Assembly (NCBI GenBank): GCA_037951165.1
Contig: JBBDHG010000061.1
Location: 4,630,001-4,694,000 of the forward strand
DNA from: Lophius americanus
Lineage: Eukaryota; Chordata; Actinopteri; Lophiiformes; Lophiidae
Length of the DNA: 64,000 nucleotides
Reading direction: 5' to 3'
Shown: piece after piece, positions 37,101-52,100 of the stretch
Layout: each line of letters begins with the position of its first letter
How positions within the stretch are numbered: the first letter of the stretch is position 1
Program-made: the position numbers and the translations under genes
The notes under the pieces: model-generated
The model's database searches: none
What the model was told of the DNA's origin: nothing
Seen by the model: the letters and a program-made list of their open reading frames with translations, nothing else

Positions 37101-40100
37101 AGGACCAATTTAAACTGCAGCCTCTCGCTGTTCCTATTGGTTCGCAGGTCTGTGTGCTGATAGGGAAGGGAGACTTTGCATGTGAAACACTCTTAAAAAA
37201 GAAAATATTTATATTGTTATAGGTATTTTGAAATCCATCAATTTCATTGGATCGTTGTTCAACAAACTTATATACCAAAATCGATCAATTAATCGTTACA
37301 CTTCTAGTGTATAGAGGGTTGTGTAACTTTATCTCTTTATCAATCTGGATCTAAGAAGGATGGGGTTACTATCAGAAATACTATTCGATAGTCATTCTGA
37401 AATGATTGAATAATATTAGAATATTTCCCAGGCTCAGGTTCAAAATCAATATAAGTTTGAAAATCCTCGACTCTTTTCATCTTTGAGATGAGGGTCAGTT
37501 TTTCTGAATGTTTAACATCAAACTTAATTCTTCTGCTGCTAAAGCCTGTCATTGATTGTTGTGGATGGACTGTCTTCTGCTGGGGCAGTTCCTCTCAAGT
37601 TTAAAATACTGTGCTTGATTTTCCTTGATTTCTTTGAATGAATTCTACACTGAACTAGTTGACAAGTGTAGCATGTTTCTGCTGTTGCTGTCGCGTCATA
37701 ATAATAATACGTTACACTTTTACACAAAACTCAAACGCTTTACAGAGTATAGAACCCATTCATAGACGCAGGCAGCTGTCACACTCTTCTTACTTTGCCA
37801 AAAGCATTTGAAAACAGCCTGTAACAGAAATACCATCACCGGCTGTGGATCACTCTGCTTTACTTCCAGGCGATGGTAGAAACCTTTTTAAGATTGCACG
37901 ACTTTAAATATTGGAAAATCGTTGCCCATTCTTAAATTGCAAATGTGTCAAGTATGCTCTAACTGCATACTGCTATTTGTGTCAATGCACCAGACTCTGC
38001 AAATATATAGTCAGAATTAATGTGTTTTAAATAACAATATATAAGTGTACTGACATTTTCAAGTATAGAATTGCAAGTATACAGTGTAGACAAATCTTTA
38101 TATGGGCACATAGTCCTGCAAAACCTTTACAATCCAAATTTACAGGTCTGCTTTTGCATATATGGATTGAAAAACAGTTACATAGCTCACGACACACATT
38201 TTCAAATAGTTTTTCTGTAGTTATGGTCATTTACTCGTTGATTATGAGTGAGTAAAAGAGCTGTTTTCAGATTATCTTTAAAAAGTTATTTTTAGGTGTC
38301 ATAGTAGCTTGCCATGTGTTGAGAATGCATCTAAAAGCTATGTTTTGATTAAAAAGTGTCTCTTGAAAGCTTTGTGGATATTAATGACTTACAACTATTA
38401 ACCATAAAAAATGAAATTTTCATTCTCACTAGAACATAGAATCTCATAAACATTGATGTAATCCTCCAAAATCCATTAGTTTGCTACATATTACTAATAA
38501 CTGCCTGCTCATAGGCCCGTATGAAAGCACAAATTTACTGCTGTGCTAAGCCAGACATTTTTTGTTAAATGATATTTTATCAGAACCAGGCTAGGCAAAT
38601 CTTGATCTGAAAATGAGCAGCTTTAAAGTTTCGGGTTTCACATTCAATTACTATTCTATCATCTCTTTATTTGGCATGGAAAAAAGTAATTTCTCTGTTG
38701 TTAATCAATGTGTAGAATGCAGATGTATGGAGGGACATGGTGTTTTTCCTGCATATCACCTCATACACAAAATCAGAGAAAGTTGTAGGACCGCAACACA
38801 AAAAAACTACAGCATCACCAAGTCACAAGCCATGCTGTTATATTAACTTCATTATCTTAGTTTATTAGACAAATGTGTGTGAGCTTTTTCTTGACTGTAA
38901 AAACAAAATTCTGTTTAGAAGGGAATAGATTCACCCATTTATTTGACACTCAAATACTCAAACTGTTATCTCAACCCCAAGGCCAGCTGTGTGGAGAGGC
39001 ATCAATCTCGCTTTTGAGGTTATAATGGAGCATGCCTTCGGAAAGCAGTGCCATGAACATTGGTTGCTTGGGATATGACCTCTTGACACGATTTTGCCAT
39101 TTAATGGAAGGTGACAACGTGCCTCTCAGATTCTGTTTGTCCAGAGAATGTTCTAATATTTTAGACTAATGAGCTTCAAACGCTAAAGTTGGTTTTGTCA
39201 ATACAAAATGTACCATATCCCTTGAGTATTCCCTTAAGGGCTCTGAGTCACACTCTCTCCGTGTTCACTCTTTGTTTGTCTCCATTGCATGAAAATAAGG
39301 TGCCTGAATTTTTTTTTTTTTAACATCTTAGCCATAGGTTAAAGACTTACTAAGCTGCAAAACTTTTTGAAGTTTTGCAGCCCATTTCAAAATAGTTTAA
39401 TTTAACCCCTCTAATGCAATGTGCATTATTTAAATATGATTAATTCTGCATCCATTAATTTCCTATTTGATTCTGGACACTGAGTATCACTGCATGCAAC
39501 AATAAGGAAGTTGATGATTTTTTTTTTTTTTACAAAACTGGATTCATGTTACCTCTCTGTGATGCCTTTTTTTTTTTTTAAAAAAAAGAAAAAGTAATTT
39601 GTTCTTAAAGCATTATTGATGGCCTCTGATTCCTAAATGTTCATCATAGTCTGAAAATAATCTTGGGTCTACCTAAAGGAGAAAGGCTATGAAATTTAAA
39701 AAATTGAAATGTCTTTTTTCCCCTAAAATGGATTGGAAATGGCTGCATTTACCAATCTTGTAGGGATGCTTCATAAGCCTATGGAGTGGTATACAATTTT
39801 CATCACCCCCACCCACCCACTCACTCACTCACTCACTAACTCACTCACACTTATGACAGCAGCACATTCACCTCAATGGCCAATGTGGCACTAAAATAAA
39901 GGTCAGGGTGTCAGTGAAATACCAGAATACTTTGTGTCCACAACAGATTTCCTGGAACTCCAGCAAATATTTTTTAGGTGTCGATGGCACTAGATGTAGG
40001 GTCAAGGATCCTACAAATATTCTCATGTCACAACCCTGTTGTCAATGTCTGGCATAATTTTCGGTTGAATGGACAAGACATTTTATGTCTCCATGTTGGG

Positions 40101-43100
40101 GATATCTTCGGCCAGTTTATTTTGAGGCTGTCTTTATGCGTATTTTATTCTTGTATACGTGCATCTTGAGGAATATGTTTGGTCATGTTCTTCACAAACA
40201 TCCATCTATACTCAAGGATGAACTGATAAGTCTCTAAATGAAGACAGTGTGTTCACCACTAGAGAGTGTCTCCTGAAGTCATGTATGTTTTTTTACCAGT
40301 AACTTTTGTTAGAATCGATATACAAACATATCTGTTACATTCCTTTTTCATGACACAAGTATTGTTCTTAGACCACTTTGACCGTTACTATCCACTGCAG
40401 ACTGGGAACACAAAACAAGACCTGCAATTCTAGAAATGTTCTGACCCAGTCATCTAGCCATCCTAGTTTGGACCTTGTAAATGTTGCTCAGATCCCTATG
40501 CTTGTCCATATTTTGTGCGTCCAACACATAAGCCTTAAGGACAAAATGCTCACTTGCTGCCTAATGTATCCCACTCACTAACAAGTGACACTAACGAGAT
40601 TATTGATTTTAGTCTGACTTTACTTATCAGTGATGCAATATTATGTCTTATTGGTATATTATTTGGCAGGAGATGGTAGAACACATGCAGCATATGTTTT
40701 AAAGTATTTACTGGTAATTTCATTCAATCTTAAACACCAGATCTTGATCACCAAGAACAATTTGTGAAGTTTTTTTGTGTATTGTCCTTGCCATGTAATT
40801 ATGGTGTCCAGGGATCATCATTTGTGAAGTTGTCGGTGTACAGGCTGAAAAGTTTGTGCAGTGAAGGGATTCGAGCTCCTTGCATCAAGAGCTTTGAGGA
40901 GAAAGCACACCCAAAGCATCCCAAATAAAAAGCCACCTGACAAGAGCAGTCTTTAGAAAAGTTAGACATCCAAAGTAGGAAACCGATGATAGTGCAGCCT
41001 GTTATAATTAGAATAAAGTAAATATTAGATGTAAAATATTACCTCGTTCAAACTTAACATTCCAGGAGGCAAGAAGAAATTACTTGTTTTCTTGAAACCA
41101 CGGTACATGTATAACCTTTTTAATGCAAACATAGCAAAAAGAGGCCATGTGATCTGTTCCACTACAGGACATTGCTCGAGAATGTTCTGTGGTCCAGGAA
41201 TTCAAGGATTGGCACTATAGTCACAACCACCATGACATACCAGCCACATCCTGACAATAAGACTAAATATGGTTTTAATCTAGTCTTTTAGTTTGTTCAT
41301 CTATACATTATTAGCATAGAATGTGTTTTCACATTTGCATATTGGCACACAAAGACGAAACTTAGTTTGTTTTGTGAATCCTTGGGTATATCACACTGCA
41401 CAGCCCAGATAGTTGTCTTCTAAAAGAATATTGATAAGATGTCTTATTTATTTCTAATTTAATGAAGAAAGATGTTCAACAGCGCTAATGTTACTTAATT
41501 TATCATGAACTCCTTTTTTTAAGATGTTACCTAATTCAGAAACATCAGTCAGTCTAAAGACATACTTCAGAGTAGATGGGACTTTAAAATCTGGAAGTGG
41601 CTTTTTGCATGTAGAACCTCTGAGTTACCTTAGTTAAGCAGCAGAGTTCAGTGCTATGACAAAAGACACACACGGAAGGTTGGACTATGCCTTTCTTCAT
41701 TTTCCACAACCTTCTGTCTTTCCAGACATACAAACTTGACATTTTTATGGATTATGTCTAAAAGTTCTGCCAAACATGTCCTTCGAAAACATTTTCCCAC
41801 TTTCCATAAGAGGAAAAAAAATGTTTTGCTTCCCATTTGAATTAAAATCTTTTTTTCTTTTTTTTACCCCCCTCATAGATCCCTCGTGGAGGACGACGAC
41901 GCACACATGAAAGTTGCTCTGGGGTATGGTGATATGGGTATCTCTGCTCACCTTCAGGCATCAAAGACTGGAAACACTCGATTTTTCACAAGCAACACAC
42001 ACAGCTCAGTTGTCCTTCAGGTAATAGTTGTAACACTATCTCTTCATAAATACTTAATGTTGAGCCAGCTGTCTGATGTTTTCATTTTTCCTTAAATTTA
42101 CTCTGCTCTGAATAATGTTTTATTGGCCCAAAACACAGACATATTGATAGAAAAGCAACATAAGATTTCAGTATGGTATGGTGCACTCAAGGCCTTACCT
42201 CGCCAAATTCCCCGAAGCAGAATTTGGTAATGATGCCCCAACCCTTACCTGCATTGTTATATATATGTGTATGTGCGTGTAATTTCACGTAAAAGTATGA
42301 TTTGTCTAACAGAAAAAAATTTATATATACAACAAATAAATCTTAAATTCACGGGAAAATATATATGTTTTAGTAAAAAAAAAAAATCAACCTCAAATTA
42401 AAATGAATAAATAGCAGAATAATAATAAATAATAGCAGCCAGTCCTTCAACATAAGTAGCTTATTTCAATTTAAGTTACTTCAAATCAATATTTTATGGT
42501 CACAAACAGCAATTAAATAACAGAATCTGAAATAGTACATTTAACATATAAATATATAAATGTATAATAAAATTATACATATTCCAGCCGTTTTTGATTT
42601 GATCACTTGTAATAATTATCTTATTACAATGTTATTTTCTTAACACTAATTTATTTACTTTATTTATTATATCATCATTACGAACTGAACGTAATACAAT
42701 AAAATGATAATATCCATGACAATATTTTTAGTCTTTGAGTTCACTTCACTGTCAACAGTTCTCTGAACATTTAATGTGTACTACAACCTCTGGCTGTTAT
42801 GATTCAAACCTAACAACTGATATTGAAATAAAATAAGACCCAATTATAGGCAGATATAAATTGATATCGGCCATAAATTCCAACTTCTTTCAACAGCTGG
42901 TCAGTTTCCTGCTCCTGCTTGTCAGGCAAGAATGCGGATTAAAAAATTTAAAAAAAGAAGTCTTTACTGACATCAATAAATGGCAAAACTATCTGTGGAA
43001 AACCAAATTCATTGAATGTCAAGTATAAGCATTTACGGAAAATGAATGACAGAATGAATGTCCAGAACAAGCTGAGAATCACCTCCTCTTTCTATCTAGT

Positions 43101-46100
43101 GCCCTGATGGAACCTGAGGTCAACTATGCAAATAATTTGACCTAATAGTAATATGGTGATTATTCTCTTCCACTGCTTGGAAGGTAAAGGGGTTGCAGGA
43201 CCTTGAGAAGTCTCAAGTTTGAAGACATTTTCAGTTATTTTTCAACTGGGAGTTGGCAAGTTTCTGCCGCTATCCTGTAAATATTCACTTCACATGTATT
43301 TCCCACCTTTTTCTTCCTCGGTCAGGGTTTTGACCAGCTCAGGATAGAGGGTTTTCTATGTGATGTCACACTGGTGGCTGGGGACGGCGATGAAGCTTTC
43401 CCTGTACATCGTGCAATGATGGCTTCCTCCTCCGACTATTTTAAAGCCATGTTCACGGGTGAGTTTACAGTACCTGTCCAGAAAATTGCAGAAAAAAAAA
43501 TTAGAACAGAAATATTTTTGATTTGACTTTATATTAAGGTGAATGTATTGAGTAATTCAGCATCCCGTTTGCATTACATTGTATCTATTGGTTAATGAAT
43601 GGGAATTTAAAATTAATACTTGATGCATTGCATACAATGACAGGTGTCGAACTATGTTTTGAGATTTAATTGAATGTAAGTAAAAAATGAAGATTATTCT
43701 ACAATCGGAAGAAGTGCTTGTCAAAGTAGGAGTAAGGGGAAACTGGACTTACTCATTACGGATAAGGGACTTTTGTGAGCATAGATGCTGAGCAATGGGA
43801 TTCTGTCTAAGACCTTCAATCCTTTCTCTGAGCATAAGTCCTCTGACACTGAAAACAATTCATTGACATTTACATAATATGGAATTTGCATCTTCTGGAA
43901 AAAATATTATTTTGAGCTTATCTGACCTTATTCTGTTTATCTGAACGTCATTCTTCAGCTTAGTTTAATACATCCAACGGATTGACGCTCACAGGCCCGT
44001 CAGTCAAATAAGATTAGGTGTCAGTTAGTTGACCCACATCTAAGCATCTACGTTCTCTTTATCCCCCAATCTTCCTTTTCTTTCTGATGCAGGTGGTATG
44101 AAAGAACAGGATTTGATGTGCATCAAGCTTCACGGAGTCAACCGAATAGGCCTAAAGAAAATCATAGACTTTATCTACACGGCCAAGTTATCGCTCAACA
44201 TGGAGAATCTGCAGGACACGCTCGAGGCAGCAAGCTTCTTACAAATCCTTCCTGTGCTGGACTTCTGCAAGGTTTTTCTCATATCTGGGGTAAGTCAAAA
44301 CCAAAGCTGCACGTTATTGTCCACCGTACAGCTCCCTCCTTGTTTCCCCCAGTTGTAAATTTGCTACTTAACATTTTAAATTCATAGACTAATAATTCAA
44401 TATTAGGAGTTGAAAAAGCAGTGGTTTACCCATATTCTTTATTTTTGAAAATGTTTTTGCAAAATGTGACTTTTTTTTAATTTTAAAACCAAGCCACAAC
44501 ACTTTTTTTTTTATTACCTAACATGATTAATATTGGCAGTGAGACTGTCATGAGGCAAAATGAATAGAAACTATCAGTCCATCTACAGTATATAAACATC
44601 TTTAATACAGAAAATGACCTTATCACTGAATAATAACTTTGATGTATTTAAACCTGTGTATGGCTATCTTGTATAAGCTATAAACGCTTTAATAACTTAT
44701 TTATTATTCTCACAGCCCCTTCTGGCAAATTCAGGTTGTTTATTTATCATTCAAAACAATAACAAAAATTAGTTATTCATTTAAATGTGATATTACTAAA
44801 TCATTGATATTTTACAGCCAGAAATTACTTTGTTGAAAAGAGTAATTTAAAAGTAATTTTCAACCTCAGATTTGTTGTTTGTCTTACTTGCAACTTTCCA
44901 AGATTTTGATTTCATCTTTCCTTCAGGTTTCCCTTGATAACTGTGTAGAGGTGGGGCGCATCGCCAACACATACAATCTCACAGAGGTGGACAAATATGT
45001 CAACAATTTCATCCTGAAGAACTTCCCCTCGCTGCTGGGTACGGGAGAGTTTGTCAAGCTGCCGTTTGAGCGGTTGGCTTTTGTACTGTCAAGTAACAGC
45101 TTGAAACACTGCACTGAGTTGGACCTGTTCAAGGCTGCATGCCGCTGGCTACGCTACGAAGATGCTCGTATGGACTATGCCCCAAAGTTAATGAAGAACA
45201 TCCGCTTTCCACTCATGAACCCACAGGAGCTCATCAATCATGTACAGACAGTGGATTTTATGCGCACGGACAACACCTGTGTCAACCTTCTCCTAGAGGC
45301 TAGCAACTACCAAATGATGCCCTATATGCAACCAGTTATGCAGTCAGAACGGACAGCCATCCGCTCAGACAGCGCCCACCTGGTCACCCTGGGCGGTGTT
45401 CTGCGCCAGCAGCTCGTTGTTAGTAAGGAGCTGCGTCTTTTTGATGAGAAGGCTCATGAGTGGAAAGCGCTAGCACCTATGGATGCACCGCGCTATCAAC
45501 ACGGCATAGCAGTTATCGGCAATTTTCTCTACGTTGTGGGTGGCCAAAGTAACTATGACACCAAAGGCAAGACAGCAGTGGACACAGTGTTCCGGTACGA
45601 CCCACGCTACAACAAGTGGATGCAAGTGGCCTGCCTTAATGAGAAACGTACCTTCTTCCACCTCAGTGCTCTAAAAGGACACCTCTATGCTGTTGGTGGA
45701 AGGAATGCTGCTGGGGAGCTCGGTGAGTTTAATTCCCTGATTGTTAAGATGTTTTTTTTTACTTTCCTTTTTAAGCAACAACAGACACCTTTTAATTAAT
45801 AGAGCATGAGAGTATAATCGTTAGTATCAAGGAAGAGAAAAAAATGTGCGGTTAAAGAAGGCTGCAAGCCTGCTGACACTAGTAATCAAGAATTGTACAA
45901 ACACATCATTTACTGTTCCAATATGTGTGTAATTTCTGCTACGATTAATATGTACCATTTCTAGACATTAAGGGTTTGTATTTATCTTTATGTACCCTAT
46001 CATTTTCAGTCAGTAATATGATGCTCTTTCTCAGTTTGAACTGATGTTTTGAGGTTTTGTTTCGTCTGGACTCAGAATCAACCCTACTGGAAGAAGCACC

Positions 46101-49100
46101 AGCTAGATTTTTATCTTTTCGTTCCAGTTTGTTTGTCGATGCTAAGTAAGCTATCTGGAATCTCTACAGCCCAAACTGTGGACCACAGAAGGGTGCCACC
46201 CAATACTTACATGGAGCTTTGTAAATGCTGCAGACAGAAAAAGGCCCCTGTGTGAGTGGTTGTAATTAGACCAAAGAATACAGTGCTGGTTAACTCTCAA
46301 TCTAAGCCACTTTCTGTACGTTCCACTGCTCTTTGACTGCATGTGGTTTAGCCTTGAGGTGCCCAGCCCCTGTATTATATTTGTTTTCTTTGCCTAGCTA
46401 CAACTGTGTTCTTATTGTCAGATCTAGAAGTCCCAGATTATGACAGAGAAGCTTTATAAAACACAAGATGTATATTTAGAGGAAGTAGCTTTCAGCCCTC
46501 CTTCTGTGGTGCACTCTGCGTTGTTTTTTTGGTTTTGTGTTGATCTCCATTCCCCAGTCAATTTAAAAAGGGCAAATAAATATATTAAAATTGATATAAT
46601 TTCAGGCGGTTTGTGGCCTGGTTTTATTTTTCCATAATTAGTTTATCCAAAAACTCTAACATCACTATATTTCCACATTCACTGATGGCCAGACTCTTAT
46701 CTTTCAAGCAAATTAATTCTGCTTTGTTTGTTTTTTAATATAACATTTGGTTTGACAATTTATTAAGTAGTGAAATGGTTGTGATTAGATAACCGTGCAG
46801 TGGCAACTGGACCTTTTACCAGTTAGACAGGTGTTCTAATGTAAAGAGAGACATTGCCCTAACAGTGGTTTATGCGTTTTATCATTTAATAAATTCAAAA
46901 AGAAAAAAAATGCATTAAATTAAGTCCAGCTCTGCTCTTTTTAACTGTTTTGCATTTGCTCAGTATATGCATGTTCTTCTCATATGTCTGAATTCCTTCT
47001 ACATGTGGGTAGCCAATACAGCCTGAATCTGCTGCACTGATATTTAAATCAACAATTCAGTTAAAAAAAAATTTTATGTAACCGTACAGTACTTCAATAC
47101 AATTATTTTAATCTTTTATTTATATAGTCCAGAAAAATTGAAAATACTTAATAACATGAAATAACACTTCAGTTAAAACTGAAATATCTAAAACTGTAAA
47201 TAAGGTCTAAAAAATAAACCTTCTGTGTTCTTGTCACTCCGGTTGTGCTTTTCAATGCATCCAATCTCTCTGTGCGAGAGACATGTGAGAAGTCCTGATG
47301 CCAGATCGCTTTTCCTTGTGAGTTAGCAGGATTGAACAGCAAATGCAAGATTAAAAATAAAAGGTTTTCTCTGATTTGATGAATAGCCTGCCATAAATAC
47401 AGAACCAAGACAGCAAGGGGTTAGCCCTCATTGTGGAAAGGATATAGCACATTTCTAGCATCATAATCCCCAACTCTATTCCCACTACGTAGCTGCAAGG
47501 TTTTGTTCACTTGGCATCAATTTGTTGGAGGTTGTTGTCGAGCATGCAGCGTGATGTATTCACTCATTTTCCCCACTGAGATTTCTGAGTTGGCAAATGG
47601 ACAACTCTCAATTCTTTTGTGGTCCTGAACTTCCTGCTATATTTTTTTAACTAGTGCGGGTTCTCTTAGTTATTGATTCAGCTGAAGCCTTTAAAAAGTG
47701 TGCAGATTTATTTTTGGTCTTATTGTTTTTGAACACTTTTAATCAGGTCACAAAGTTCTTGTTTTTTCTCTGCATGTTGTGAAAACAAGATAATGTGCAA
47801 TATGTTCACCCCTGTTTGTGACATGCAAAAATAGTTTTTCTATCCTGTTATACATAGATGTGATGTCCCACGACTAGGAAGATTACTAATCTATGACCCA
47901 TATTGCTCTAATGAAATGTACAATTGTTTGATGATGTTTATTTAAATGCCCAAGAGTGAATATCGCACACAACTTTAACAAAAAGCCATTTGAGCTTTGC
48001 AGCTTGTTCAGGGGTGATTTGGCCACCCCGTGTCCCTAGTCAGTTTTTTCACTGATTTTAGTTACATTTCATTAAGGGTTTTGTTTGTGGGTTTTGTAAG
48101 ATATGGACCAAACTTTAGTTTAAAAATATTTAAAGAATAATTTTCCAAAACATTTGATCAAAGACATTTAAGCATTGGGATGCAGCGACGCGTTATCATG
48201 CTAACCAGCTAGCCCAGCCTGTAGACACAATCCAGTCAACTATTGGGCCATTAGCATTGAGGCTAACTGAGCTAACTAGTTACAGTCAAAGTTAACTCGA
48301 CATGGAACTAGCCAAAATTGGCGAGACTTTCTTGTCAGTGAACAAACTGATGCGTCTCTTCAAGATAAAGGGCTTAATATTCTTTTTGCAGTCTGTATAT
48401 TCAGTGAGGGTGGTCTTTAGAGGATGTGTACTCTGTATTAAAATCAGTGTTTTAGCTCCCACACTGAAACCCTCCAAAGTCCCATGTACTGATGTTTGTC
48501 CTCCTTAGTTATGTCTTGACCTACTTAATATTAATATGTTGTGTTTTGTCTTGTTCTTTCCTCAAGCTACCGTGGAGTGCTACAACCCTAGGACAAATGA
48601 ATGGACATACGTTGCCAAAATGAATGAGCCACATTATGGCCATGCTGGGACGGTGTATGGTGGTTATATGTATATTTCAGGTAAGTGGCTCATGGGAATT
48701 TGCTCTATGTGCAGTGACTTTAAAAATTGATTTCATGTTGTGCAGTCATAATTTAAATTTTCAATGCCTTGTGAGATTTTTTTTTTTCTTGCCAAACATT
48801 TAGTGCCCCAATACGTAACATTAATAACAATAATAACATTCAACCCCATAAAGTATCCTGTGCTGACCTCATTTAATATGTTGTCCTCCAAACTTCCTGT
48901 GTATCCGTGAGTCATCAAGAGAGGGCCCCGTGGGTTTAAAACAGAACCACAAACCAGATTTATTTTTCAGGATTTATCTGTTTGATTTACACATGCGTTA
49001 GTGCTGGAGGATGATTTAACTCCCAGTAGCAAATTTAGTACGATAAAAATGATTTCACTTTGAAATTAATTATTATATAGATATATATAAGTGGAACATC

Positions 49101-52100
49101 TTGTACATTTTTTGGTTTGAGAGTTTTCATAGCATACTGAAATTCTCTAAACTTGCTTCAATTTCTTTGACAAATTATTCTTTAGTCACTTGATTCATCT
49201 ATGCTGAGCAGGTGAAGTGAGTCAGTGTTCAGTGCTTATTGTTGGGGCTAGATGCTATGACTGGACCTCAGGGCAGTTACTACTTGGCTGTAGAGGTGTC
49301 ACCGTAATACTTGTTCACTTCATAGGCTTGAAAACAAATCCTGGGTTATGGAGATGACGCCCTGTTTTCTGGTGTGACTAATCCGGAGCAGTGCTACAAA
49401 GGAATGGGATGGGAAGAAGTGAAAGAGGGAGCGAAGTAGAGGACTAAAGCCTGTGTAGCAGGTGTAACGCTCAAGAGCCGCTGTTAATCCATCCTGGCTG
49501 TGGGTAGACTCATCATTGTACAACACATTATGAGTTTTCAGCTTTTTCTTTTCTGCGGTTTATCATTTTAACCCTGACTTTATCAAAAACAAGTCATTTC
49601 GAATTGAATTTCAGAGTCTGAGTAAGGCTTTATCGCTGCAGCCTTTAGGAATTTACATATATTAGCATGAACAAGATTAACATATTTTTTCTAGTCTAAT
49701 ACTGTACTTACTAACAGAGAGATTTTGGTTTATTAAAGTGTAGAAAACTTCTTAAGCAGCAGCAGTAGCCTTAAGATTATTTAAAAGCAAAGTGCTGACC
49801 CCTGTGCATGTTATATTATTAGATGTACTCCCCCATTTTAATTAGATAGCCAGTAAATCTAATTTTGTAATCCACGGATTCTATTATTCCTCAGAAACCT
49901 TTGTCCATATAAGGTAGTGCTATTTATAAAAAAAAGAAAAACGTTCACTTATCGCTTTCTTAAAGATTTTTTAAGTTTGTGTGTGCATGTGTAAAAGTAG
50001 CAGTGTGTGAACAACCTTTTTTTTTTCACCATATAAATTAACTCTGGCTCCTGGAAACTAAGAAATTATTTCAGACATGCTTCATATCACTATTTATAAA
50101 CAAGCAAAACATGTACTATCCTTTTAATTAGTTAGTCTTTCAATTGGCCAGTAACTGGGACATTTGTGAGAACACACAGATTTTGTGTTAACTAAGCATA
50201 GTCTTACTGGGGAACGAAGATGAACGAGGCACTATCACTTTTTAAAATAAATAAACTTTGCTGATAAATAACACACAAGTCAGGGATGGAGCTAATCTGC
50301 CAGTAGTTGGCTATTATTCAATTCCCCCAGGCTGTACTGGGTACATGGTATTTATTGCTTTTCCTTTTTGATATTCTAATCATGCCGTTTGTGATGGTTT
50401 CATTTTTGGGACCATGTTTCAGCGATGCAGACATTAGCCAGCCGATCTGCTGATAGATTTTAATAAAATGATGACACCATGTCATGCTTTGTACCAGTTC
50501 TGTGGATTTTCTGGATTCTAACACGAGATGGTCATTTGCAAAACGGCCCATGTGAAAACTGTCTCAAATGTGCCAATGTGAGTGTTTGGTTCTGGAAAAT
50601 AAGCAAAATCCTCTCTAAGAATTTAGTTCCACAGACCCCTGGTTGCAGCAGCCAATCTCCGGGATTCCAGTCTTGCTGTGCAAGGTGACCCATGCTAAAG
50701 TGCAGTTCTGTGTCCGTCTGTCACAACCAATCAGGTCACTTTCTGTGGCTCTGCTGCTGCGCTGTCTCAAAGTATTCTGTCAGCTGGATGAATCTGACAA
50801 ATGCTCTCAGCACACAGACCATCACAGCCCAAGTGGTGTGGCAAAGTTCAGACATGAGTGCTTAGCCACTGCAGCGCCACAGTGTCGTGCTTCGCCATCT
50901 TACTTCAGAGCTCTAAGTCTTATATCTTGGACCAGTGTTTAGTTTGTTACTCAGTTGCACACAGCAAGGACACTATAACATGGTACAATTCATGACTTGA
51001 GCTGTCAAGTTCAGAGACTAGAGTAGTAATTTTTTTACAATGCTTAGTCTTCATTATGAGAATTTTTACACTGATTGTGATATTTGAATTTCCAGAAATT
51101 CCATTTGCTTGGGTTTTTTTGGGAAATTTTACAGTGAAAATCAACTTGTCAGTGCTCTCAGGTGGACATGCAATTAATTGTGACAAGAGTTTCTGAATTG
51201 TATCAAACACATCAAGGCATTTCTATCATCAGGTGTCGATACTAAGCAGCCACATATGCATCGATACTGATGTATATTTGCAAGAAACTAATATCAGCTG
51301 ATATATGTGCTTGACTGGTTTACAACTAGTTCTAGCAATAATACTTTAAAAATGCAAGTCATTTGTGTGAAAAGTTATTTCATTGTGGTATCATGTATCA
51401 TATGTATTTTTCCATTTAAAACCTGTGTGAATAGCTCTAGTCAGAGCTTTGCTGCAGAAGATACCAGTACAGTTTATTCATTTCATCAGTTTGTGGCACT
51501 CAACCACAGAATGACAGAATGAAAATGACAATCGGTTGTTTTCAGCATTTAAGAAGAAATCAATGATCTTGACTGATTTTTTTTTTTTCCCTTAATTTCT
51601 TTCCAGGCCATATCATATATAAATTTCATGATTGGAGGCTTAAAGTTGTAAATAATTCTCAGATAACTTTATTAGTATCGGTTTCGGTATTTCAAAGGCT
51701 GACCTGGTTTGGAAAAGTTGTTCATCACGCATGTTTGTTTTTTTTTAATTTGTTGAAAGTTGAATGTTAATAAGTATGTATGTATGTAAGTATGTTAATA
51801 AGTTGAAATGCCTGCATAGCAATGGATCCTCTGAACGATCTGCAAGCACTCACCCTAACTAAATAGTGGAGTGACGAATAAGTTAAAAGTACTATTAATG
51901 GCGTGTAGATAATAAAAATGATTCTAATGTATCGTAAAACTCAATTAGCCCCCGCTATAGAGGACTGACTATAGAATGACTGATTGACATTCCTTGATAT
52001 TCCTGCAGGGACGGACTCACTATCAGCCCATTTGAAATATGGGCTGATAGTGACAATGTCCCAATGTCTGTTCCGTCCCATTAAAAACGCCTATTGTTCA

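Larger units (their letters stand above)
25131..41878 (+). other. klhl13: klhl13 intron 1 (about 16.7 kb)
   Basis: No exon is supported. Recognised content: a short CTG tract (27889-27904), a poly-T run (31472-31490), a repeat copy (31491-31627), a Tc1-like relic (31856-32110), two copies of a 27-nt identical word in diverged repeats (36403-36429, 40067-40093), a decayed region near 36600-37310 with CGATAT and AATCGTTACACTTCTAGTG words seen in fish DNA transposons, and an ACTC simple repeat (39809-39849). The rest is AT-rich and unrecognised. Confidence 0.6.

Noticed and set aside
39525..39600. T-run and A-run that could pair as a hairpin
   Set aside because: Simple homopolymer tracts; no structure beyond low complexity.
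43958..44092. Extra klhl13 exon before exon 4
   Set aside because: Phases of exons 3 and 4 already join perfectly (TGG to GMKEQ), and the total length matches the family.
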